Assembly: GCA_038227045.1 (NCBI GenBank)
Contig: JBBRQD010000142.1
Coordinates: 1 to 12,630 of the forward strand
From: JANXLS01 sp038227045
GTDB lineage: Bacteria > Planctomycetota > SZUA-567 > H5-PLA8
Direction of reading: 5' to 3'
Length of the DNA stretch: 12,630 nucleotides
Shown here: piece after piece, positions 7,702 through 12,630 of the stretch
Layout of the letters: each line of letters opens with the position of its first letter
Numbering within the stretch: the stretch's first letter is position 1
Notes under the pieces: generated by a model
The model's database searches: none
What the model was told of the DNA's origin: nothing
Seen by the model: the letters and a program-made list of their open reading frames with translations, nothing else
Translations under genes and position numbers: made by a program

Positions 7702-8226
7702 ATGCCCCTTGATTACACATTATTTTTTAAAACGCTCAATGACCGCTTCGGCGATGCGATTCTCGGGAACTCCGAGTTTCGCTCGCAGCACGTCCTGCGC
7801 GTCAAACGCGAGGCGCTCGTTCCCGTCATGAAATTTCTGCGCGACGATCCGTCCGCAAAATTCGAGATGCTGACCGATGTGACGTGCCTCGACGGGTTGC
7901 GCCTGCCGGACGACATGCAGAAGGATCATCCGGAGCGATTCGCCGTCGTCTATCAGTTGACGTCGATATCGCACAACGCCCGGCTGCGTGTCAAAGCGTT
8001 CGTGCCGGAAGATCCCTGCGAAATCGACACCGTATCGACTTTATGGGAAAGCGCACACTGGGGCGAGCGCGAAGTATTTGATTTTTTCGGCGTGATTTTC
8101 AAGGGCCATCCGGACTTAAAACGCATCCTCATGCCAGACAATTACGAAGGGCATCCGCTGCGCAAGGATTACCCGCTCAAAGGCCGCGGCGAGCGCGATA
8201 ATTTTCCAAAATGTGTGCCGGGATAA
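7702..8226 (+). CDS. nuoC: NADH-quinone oxidoreductase subunit C (complex I, 30 kDa subunit)
   Basis: NuoC (Nqo5, 30 kDa family) carries no cofactor; it braces the peripheral arm against NuoD and NuoB. The family signature is intact: residues 115-130 contain W-E-S-A-H-W-G-E-R-E-V-F-D-F-F-G, followed by FKGHPDL and the terminal block EGHPLRKDYPLKGRGER (149-165). The 174 residues are normal for a stand-alone NuoC, so this is not a NuoCD fusion. The start at 7702 is backed by the purine-rich GGCGGGA at 7688-7694, about seven bases upstream. It sits 42 bases after nuoB and 35 bases before the preferred nuoD start. Confidence 0.96.
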   Translation: MPLDYTLFFKTLNDRFGDAILGNSEFRSQHVLRVKREALVPVMKFLRDDPSAKFEMLTDVTCLDGLRLPDDMQKDHPERFAVVYQLTSISHNARLRVKAFVPEDPCEIDTVSTLWESAHWGEREVFDFFGVIFKGHPDLKRILMPDNYEGHPLRKDYPLKGRGERDNFPKCVPG

Positions 8227-8261
8227 CTCATTCACCCTCGAACGAACTTGGAACCCGTCTC

Positions 8262-9488
8262 ATGCAAACGACCGTCGAAGACATAAAAAAGATCGCGCCC
8301 ACCGCGACCAAAGAAGTGTTCAAGACGATGTCGTTGAACATCGGTCCACAGCACCCTGCCACGCACGGCACGCTGCGCTTGAAGGTCGAGCTTGATGGCG
8401 AAGTGCTCGTCAAAGTTGAGCCTGAAATCGGCTTCCTGCACACGGGCTTTGAGAAGCTTGGCGAATACCGCAACTACAATCAATTCGTGGTGGTCACCGA
8501 CCGCATGAATTATCTCTCGCCGCTGAACAACAACATCGGTTTCGCGATTGCCTGCGAGGAGTTGTTCAACGTGAAAGTGCCGCCGCGCGGGCAGTACGTT
8601 CGGGTAATCATGGCGGAACTCTCGCGCCTCGCCGATCACGTCGTCTCCGTCGGCTTGCAGGCGATGGACCTCGGCGCTTTTTCGGTGATGTTGTGGACGT
8701 TCATCGAGCGCGAAAAGATGTACGACATTTTCGAAGCGGTCACGGGCGCGCGCCTGACGACAAGTTGGACACGCATCGGCGGAATTTTCCGCGATGTGCC
8801 GCCGGATTTCGCAAAACTGGTCAAGGATTACGTGGCCAAATTCCCGGCGATTCTCGAAGAAATCGAAAAGATGCTGAACAAGAACAAGATATTCAAGGAT
8901 CGCACCATCGACGTTGGAAATATGACCAGCGCAGAGGCCATCAGTTTTGGCCTGACGGGCCCGATGCTGCGCGCCAGCGGTGTGCCGTATGACATCCGCA
9001 AAGCGCATCCATATCTCTGTTACGATCAACTGAAATTCGACGTGCCGACGCGCACAGAGGGCGACGTGTTCGCGCGCTACCAGGTGCGCATGGGCGAAAT
9101 GCGCGAGTCGATCAAGATCATTCATCAGGCGTTGGAGCAACTGCCCGAAGGGCCGGTCAATTCGGTGGACCACAAAGTCACGCTTCCGACGAAGGACATG
9201 GTTTACAACGATATGGAAAGCCTGATTCATCATTTCAAGCTGACCATGCCGGGCCACGGCCTGATTCCGCCGAAGGGCGAAGTCTATTCGAGCACGGAGA
9301 CGCCAAACGGCGAACTTGGATTCTACATCGTCTCGGATGGCACCGGACTGCCCTACCGCATTCGCGTCAGGCCGCCGAGTTTTTACAACTACGGTTCGTT
9401 TACCAAACAAGTGACGGGTAGGATGCTGTCGGACGCAGTCGCATGCCTGGCGAGCCTTAATGTGATCGCGGGAGAGCTGGATAGGTAA
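8262..9488 (+). CDS. nuoD: NADH-quinone oxidoreductase subunit D (complex I, 49 kDa quinone-site subunit)
   Basis: NuoD (Nqo4, 49 kDa) forms the quinone-reducing cavity with NuoB and descends from the large subunit of NiFe hydrogenases. Seen here: GPQHPATHG (28-36), which supplies the quinone-site histidine in known structures; HTGFEK (60-65), the Thermus-like form of this motif; and DRMNYLSP (80-87), whose Tyr84 aligns by eye with the quinone-binding tyrosine. The C-terminal end reads IRVRPPSFYN and then closes GELDR, as expected. The open frame begins at ATG 8211, inside nuoC. I prefer ATG 8262 (408 residues), because the 17 extra residues do not resemble the family and would overlap nuoC by 16 bases with no ribosome-binding site. 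The site before 8262 is weak too (TTGGAA). The hydrogenase cysteines are absent, as expected for complex I. Confidence 0.96.
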   Translation: MQTTVEDIKKIAPTATKEVFKTMSLNIGPQHPATHGTLRLKVELDGEVLVKVEPEIGFLHTGFEKLGEYRNYNQFVVVTDRMNYLSPLNNNIGFAIACEELFNVKVPPRGQYVRVIMAELSRLADHVVSVGLQAMDLGAFSVMLWTFIEREKMYDIFEAVTGARLTTSWTRIGGIFRDVPPDFAKLVKDYVAKFPAILEEIEKMLNKNKIFKDRTIDVGNMTSAEAISFGLTGPMLRASGVPYDIRKAHPYLCYDQLKFDVPTRTEGDVFARYQVRMGEMRESIKIIHQALEQLPEGPVNSVDHKVTLPTKDMVYNDMESLIHHFKLTMPGHGLIPPKGEVYSSTETPNGELGFYIVSDGTGLPYRIRVRPPSFYNYGSFTKQVTGRMLSDAVACLASLNVIAGELDR

Positions 9489-9533
9489 GATGCGAACATC
9501 AGTAGCCGTTGCTGACAACATCCGTATCTCGTC

Positions 9534-9563
9534 GTTGCTTTCGAAGCAACCGATGATCGGTTG
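9534..9563 (+). repeat. Two overlapping, mutually exclusive hairpins upstream of the nucleotidyltransferase gene
   Basis: GTTGCTT (9534-9540) pairs with AAGCAAC (9544-9550) around a TCG loop. CAACCGAT (9547-9554) pairs with ATCGGTTG (9556-9563) around a single central G. The shared CAAC (9547-9550) can join only one stem at a time. The second dyad could also be a protein-binding palindrome. This pattern lies 26-55 bases before the preferred start codon at 9589 and suggests a control region rather than coding sequence. Confidence 0.45.
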
Positions 9564-9588
9564 TGAACAACAATGGGAAGTTACTCGC

Positions 9589-10143
9589 ATGGTTCCAGGC
9601 GATTTGATCCCGGTGTTGAAGGCCGCTAAAATAGAATTCATGCTGGTGGGCGCTCACGGCATCAGTGTTTGGATGACCGATCCGCGAGCCACGCAGGATG
9701 TTGATTTTATTGTACGAGTAAAAGATAAGACAAAAGCCGCGAATGCAATTTTGAAGAAATTCCCGGACTTGCTGCAGGAAAAGAATCCTGACGTTTGGCG
9801 ATATCAAATAAACGGAAAATATTTGGTGGACTTGAGCTTGACCACCACTCCGTTGCATAAGCGAGTGTTTGCCGAATTTGCGGAAACGCGTGTCGAACGT
9901 CTCAAAGTACGGGTGCCTAAAGTAGAAGCTGCTTTGGCGATGAAATTCGCTGCATTGACCGGTCACTACAGAAACTTCACAAAAAAGTACAAGGATGCGT
10001 CGGACTTTATCGACATTGCAACAAACAATAAGGTTGATTTGACATTGTTGAAAGAGTTGGGCGAACTTGTTTTTCCAGGCGGGGGAGAGCAAACCGTGAA
10101 TTACGTCGCAGATGCCCGTGCCGGAAAGAGATTGGATATTTAG
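9589..10143 (+). CDS. Nucleotidyltransferase-fold protein, AbiEii-like, inserted in the nuo operon
   Basis: The N-terminal half has the polymerase-beta-type nucleotidyltransferase pattern: a helix, then FMLVGAHG (17-24) in place of the usual hG[G/S], then DVDF (37-40) supplying the paired acidic residues, and a third acid at Asp81 in YLVDLSL. The later KVEAALAMKFAA (111-122) and KDASDFIDIA (136-145) match the K...KD..D pattern of AbiEii-like and related minimal nucleotidyltransferases. Such proteins transfer nucleotides to protein or RNA, often as toxins; the target here is unknown. The frame is open from ATG 9490 (217 residues). I prefer ATG 9589 (184 residues): GGGAAG lies at 9575-9580, family members tend to begin just before this helix, and the added 33 residues cover paired hairpins. 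GC is visibly lower than in the neighbouring nuo genes, which suggests later arrival. No AbiEi-type antitoxin gene is next to it. Confidence 0.72.
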   Translation: MVPGDLIPVLKAAKIEFMLVGAHGISVWMTDPRATQDVDFIVRVKDKTKAANAILKKFPDLLQEKNPDVWRYQINGKYLVDLSLTTTPLHKRVFAEFAETRVERLKVRVPKVEAALAMKFAALTGHYRNFTKKYKDASDFIDIATNNKVDLTLLKELGELVFPGGGEQTVNYVADARAGKRLDI

Positions 10144-10145
10144 CA

Positions 10146-10337
10146 ATGAATTCTACCGTCTCGATAGCTGCTGGATTCTTTCTGCTGCTAGTAGGCGGGG
10201 GTCTGACCCTCTATTCGTATGTAAATCGCGATCCGGTCACTGGTGAGTATTTTATCTGGTTTAAAACGATCCTTGTGGGAGCCGTTGCAATTGTGGCGGG
10301 ATTGATTCAGCAAAAGATGGAAGATCAGCCGATCTAA
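10146..10337 (+). CDS. Small protein with two membrane segments, unknown function
   Basis: The 63 residues contain two hydrophobic helices (about 5-25 and 37-55) joined by a polar turn, VNRDPVTGEYFIW. The tail is short and charged. It starts two bases after the stop codon of the nucleotidyltransferase gene, so translation is probably coupled; its own ribosome-binding site is weak. The layout helix, S-Y, G-x-Y-x-x-x, glycine-rich helix resembles small two-helix proteins common in bacteria, but I cannot name a family. It is not a known complex I subunit: it lacks the three helices and Glu of NuoK. It may be a partner of the preceding gene, or an unrelated passenger. Confidence 0.6.
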   Translation: MNSTVSIAAGFFLLLVGGGLTLYSYVNRDPVTGEYFIWFKTILVGAVAIVAGLIQQKMEDQPI

Positions 10338-10348
10338 AGAAAAAAAGA

Positions 10349-10365
10349 AACCGAGAACCGAGAAC
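10349..10365 (+). repeat. Short tandem repeat directly before nuoE
   Basis: AACCGAG occurs twice in a row (10349-10362), followed by a third partial AAC that abuts the nuoE start codon. It sits at the end of a purine-rich stretch from 10336. The GAG triplets are the only ribosome-binding-site-like material for nuoE, so repeat slippage here could change initiation. Confidence 0.4.
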
Positions 10366-10935
10366 ATGGCATTCAAATTCAACGACGATTCGCGAAAACA
10401 GTTCGACTGGCTTCTGAAGCGTTACCCGTCCAAGCAAGCCGTGCTGTTGCCCGGCTTCCGGCTGGTCGAGGAGCAGCAGGGGTTCGTTGACACTCCGGCG
10501 ATGGACTATCTCGCGACACAGTTGGATCTCGCGCCGGCATTTGTCTATGGCGTCTTCACTTTCTACAGCCACTACCGCAGACCGGGGGAGGGGAAGTACA
10601 TCGTCATGGTCTGTGCCACTCTGCCCTGCGCGTTGATGGGCGCTCAGATGGTGGCCGACTGCTTCAAGGAAGAATTGAAACTCGGCATGGGCGAGTCGAG
10701 CAAAGACGGCAAGTTTACGCTGAAAAAAGTCGAGTGCCTCGGCAGTTGCAACACCGCGCCGGTCGTACAGGTTAACGACGATTTCTTCGAGAACCTGACG
10801 CCGCTGAAGATCAAGGAAATCGTCGCAGCCTTGAAGGAAGACAAAGTGCCTCCGCATCTGTCGAATGGCCCATCGCTGGAAGGCGGACGCTGCTCGTACA
10901 AGCCGATGGTGGAGGCGTTTCCGGAAGGGGTGTAA
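10366..10935 (+). CDS. nuoE: NADH-quinone oxidoreductase subunit E (complex I, 24 kDa [2Fe-2S] subunit)
   Basis: NuoE (Nqo2, 24 kDa) is a thioredoxin-like subunit of the NADH-oxidising module and carries the off-path [2Fe-2S] cluster N1a. All four ligands are visible: Cys83 and Cys88 in CATLPC, and Cys124 and Cys128 in CLGSC. The N-terminal helical part (about 1-65), with FVYGVFTFYSHY at 59-70, is typical of the family. The 189 residues exceed the common 155-180 by a C-terminal tail after about 165 that includes HLSNGPSLEGGR and one more cysteine. The ribosome-binding site is weak (see the tandem repeat at 10349-10365). Expression probably relies on read-through from the upstream inserted genes or on a promoter I cannot see. 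Confidence 0.96.
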   Translation: MAFKFNDDSRKQFDWLLKRYPSKQAVLLPGFRLVEEQQGFVDTPAMDYLATQLDLAPAFVYGVFTFYSHYRRPGEGKYIVMVCATLPCALMGAQMVADCFKEELKLGMGESSKDGKFTLKKVECLGSCNTAPVVQVNDDFFENLTPLKIKEIVAALKEDKVPPHLSNGPSLEGGRCSYKPMVEAFPEGV

Positions 10936-10984
10936 GAGTAATTCAACGTGATCTGGTAGAAAGCAAAACGGAAGACAATTATTC

Positions 10985-12388
10985 ATGCTGATCAAAGATT
11001 TCAAACCCGTGCTCTTCGATGGCGCCTACAAAAAAGGCGAATGGTCGCTGGAACGCTACCTTGCAAAGGGCGGCTACCAGTCCGCGAAAAAGGTTCTCGC
11101 CACACCGCGGGATCCGGTGACGAACAACATTCCGGCGCTGATCGACGAGGTCAAGAAGTCCGGTTTGCGCGGACGCGGCGGCGCGGGATTTCCGACTGGC
11201 ATGAAGTGGAGTTTCGTCGATTACAAATCGAAGAAGAACCGTTACCTCGCCGTCAACTTCGACGAATCCGAACCGGGTACGTGCAAGGATCGCATCGTCG
11301 GCCTCTACAACCCGCACATGATCGTCGAAGGCTGCCTGATCGCCTCGCACATCGTCGGCATCGAGAATTCCTACATCTACATTCGCGGCGAATTCGTCGA
11401 GGTTTTCGACCACCTCACGCGCGCCTGTGCTGAAGCGTACAAGGCCGGCTATCTGGGCAAGAACGTGCTTGGATCGGGGTTCAATTTTCATGTTCAGCCG
11501 CATCGCGGCGCGGGCGCATACATCTGCGGCGAAGAAACGGGTCTGCTCAGCTCGCTGGAAGGCGACCGCGGCTATCCGAAAGTCAAGCCGCCGTTTCCCG
11601 CCGTCGAAGGCGCGTGGCGTTCGCCGACCGTGGTCAACAACGCCAGCACCATTGCATCGCTGCCCTATATCATTCAAATCGGCGCGGCGGAATACGCCAA
11701 GATCGGCGCGAAGCCCGACAAAGACGGCAAGATGGCGAACAACTCGAGCCCGGGTTCGATGATTTATTGTCTCAGCGGGCATGTCAATAAGCCGGGCAAC
11801 TACGAGCATCCAATGAACATCACGATGCGCGAACTGCTCTTCGATCCGGCTTTCGGCGGCGGCATGAAAGACGACATTCCAATCAAAGCCGTAATTCCCG
11901 GCGGTTCGTCGATGCCGCTGATGCGCTACGACGGCAAATCGTACCTCGCGTCGAACGGCAAGGAACTCACCGACAATCTGGACATGGAAATGAGTTTCGA
12001 CGCGCTGAAAGCCGCGGGTTCGCTGCTCGGTTCGGCCGCCGTGATCGTGATGAACGAACGCGTCTGCATGGTCAGCGCGCTGTACAACCTCGTGCGCTTC
12101 TACCATCACGAATCCTGCGGGCAATGCACGCCTTGCCGCGAAGGGTCGGGCTGGCTGGACAAGATCATTTCGAAAATTTATCACGGCAAAGGCAAGCCGG
12201 ACGATTTCGAACGGCTCTTCAATGTCGCCACGCAAATGAGCGGCACGACGATCTGCCTGCTGGCCGATTCGGTGGCGATGCCAGTCGGCGCGACAATCAT
12301 CAAATTCCGCGAGGAATTCCAGCATTTCTGCAAAACGAGAAAGAGCATGGTGGTGGAGAAGTTCGGGGAGAAGGCGATCCGATTGTAA
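10985..12388 (+). CDS. nuoF: NADH-quinone oxidoreductase subunit F (complex I, 51 kDa NADH/FMN subunit)
   Basis: NuoF (Nqo1, 51 kDa) oxidises NADH at FMN and passes electrons to cluster N3. The flavin/NADH-binding glycine-rich loop is GLRGRGGAGFPTG (60-72). NFDESEPGTCKDR (91-103) and AYICGEETGLLSSLEG (178-193) complete the Rossmann-like pocket. The N3 [4Fe-4S] ligands are Cys378, Cys381 and Cys384 in SCGQCTPCREG, plus Cys424 in TTICLLAD. The length, 467 residues, is near the upper end of normal. The start at 10985 has GGAAGA at 10970-10975, a little far upstream at nine bases. It follows nuoE by 49 bases. No nuoG start follows within the 242 bases that remain. Confidence 0.97.
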   Translation: MLIKDFKPVLFDGAYKKGEWSLERYLAKGGYQSAKKVLATPRDPVTNNIPALIDEVKKSGLRGRGGAGFPTGMKWSFVDYKSKKNRYLAVNFDESEPGTCKDRIVGLYNPHMIVEGCLIASHIVGIENSYIYIRGEFVEVFDHLTRACAEAYKAGYLGKNVLGSGFNFHVQPHRGAGAYICGEETGLLSSLEGDRGYPKVKPPFPAVEGAWRSPTVVNNASTIASLPYIIQIGAAEYAKIGAKPDKDGKMANNSSPGSMIYCLSGHVNKPGNYEHPMNITMRELLFDPAFGGGMKDDIPIKAVIPGGSSMPLMRYDGKSYLASNGKELTDNLDMEMSFDALKAAGSLLGSAAVIVMNERVCMVSALYNLVRFYHHESCGQCTPCREGSGWLDKIISKIYHGKGKPDDFERLFNVATQMSGTTICLLADSVAMPVGATIIKFREEFQHFCKTRKSMVVEKFGEKAIRL

Positions 12389-12630
12389 TGACGAGGCGGA
12401 TTTAAGCATTTGCGATTTGGCTTCGATTGCGGAAAATCGACGTTGATTAATACACACGATGCAATGGAGCGGCTCAAAGCCATTTGCCCTTATTGACCCG
12501 CGCATTTCTAAAGCATCATTCTCGCTTGCGGCGGGCGGCGTTGAACTTCGTTGGTCTCGCACGGCGTATCTTCCCAATACGCCTTTGCTCGACCGCCTCG
12601 TTCAACTTGCCCGGCGCAGCGCGATAATGA
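12389..12630. other. Downstream region of nuoF without a recognised gene
   Basis: I see no NuoG-like start and no convincing gene. One frame is open from ATG 12459 to the window end (57 codons). Its composition looks like translated repeat rather than a protein: the sequence of 12530-12612 is dictated by an inverted repeat. There is no T-run terminator after nuoF. The nested inverted repeat near the end is listed separately. Confidence 0.5.
12540..12606. repeat. Nested imperfect inverted repeat (REP-like or attC-like element)
   Basis: Three pairs of arms are nested about one centre. The outer pair is GTTGAAC (12540-12546) with GTTCAAC (12600-12606). The middle pair is GGTC..GCA (12553-12561) with TGC..GACC (12586-12594). 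The inner pair is GGCGTAT (12563-12569) with ATACGCC (12577-12583), around a 7-base loop. Spacers between outer and middle arms are 6 and 5 bases. Beyond the outer arms, GGGC (12532-12535 or so) and GCCC (12609-12612) also match, so the full dyad may span about 90 bases. This could be a dispersed palindromic element, a structured RNA, or an integron attC-like site; the arms differ by one base each from the attC core consensus. Confidence 0.55.

Noticed and set aside
8211..8261. Upstream start of nuoD overlapping nuoC
   Set aside because: No ribosome-binding site; the 17 extra residues do not look like NuoD; ATG 8262 gives the usual N terminus.
9490..9588. N-terminal extension of the nucleotidyltransferase
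   Set aside because: Possible but not preferred: the segment is dictated by two hairpins, and the family fold begins after residue 34. It remains the main alternative start.
8232..9641. 469-residue minus-strand frame opposite nuoD
   Set aside because: It is the antisense of a strongly conserved gene, is rich in Arg and His and has no domain pattern; such frames arise from codon bias on the coding strand.
9589..10337. A classical AbiE abortive-infection or toxin-antitoxin system
   Set aside because: Only the nucleotidyltransferase part is present. There is no winged-helix AbiEi antitoxin gene, and the small membrane protein does not resemble one.
10979..12577. 532-residue minus-strand frame opposite nuoF
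   Set aside because: Antisense shadow of nuoF with Arg/His/Ala-rich low-information sequence and no family features.
12459..12630. Frame open from ATG 12459 to the window edge
   Set aside because: 57 codons whose second half is the translation of the nested inverted repeat; no ribosome-binding site. It could only be judged with sequence beyond the window.

Overview
The window reads as a bacterial chromosome segment of mid-range GC. Its main content is the front half of a respiratory complex I (nuo) operon, lying downstream of a giant secreted multidomain protein. I infer a member of the Planctomycetota-Verrucomicrobiota-Chlamydiota group, most likely Verrucomicrobiota-like. The reason is the combination of PA14-like, chitobiase C-terminal-like, Ig, IPT/TIG and tandem cadherin-like modules in one signal-peptide-bearing protein next to Nqo-type (Thermus-like) complex I subunits. 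This is a judgement from style, not a database result.

Layout. Positions 1-345 hold the 3' end of a K+ channel or TrkA-type protein (RCK_C domain). Positions 346-642 are non-coding, with two inverted repeats and at best a weak promoter. Positions 643-6276 encode a 1877-residue exported protein built from about 13 beta-sandwich-type modules; a textbook rho-independent terminator (6328-6361) closes it. A good sigma70-type promoter (6421-6448) then starts the nuo operon: nuoA, nuoB, nuoC and nuoD, all on the + strand with short gaps.

Between nuoD and nuoE sit two genes that are not complex I subunits. One encodes an AbiEii-like nucleotidyltransferase-fold protein of lower GC; the other encodes a 63-residue protein with two membrane segments. 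The operon then resumes with nuoE and nuoF. The last 242 bases contain no recognisable gene. nuoG does not follow nuoF here. The end of the window carries a nested imperfect inverted repeat of roughly 65-90 bases.

How the genes work together. NuoE and NuoF form the NADH-oxidising module (FMN, N1a, N3). NuoB, NuoC and NuoD form the connecting quinone-reducing module (N2 cluster and quinone pocket). NuoA is a membrane subunit at the arm junction. NuoG, NuoI and the proton-pumping subunits must lie outside the window. The giant protein is probably a cell-surface or secreted carbohydrate- or protein-binding factor in its own transcription unit. I see no complete defence system, CRISPR array, insertion sequence, tRNA or rRNA.
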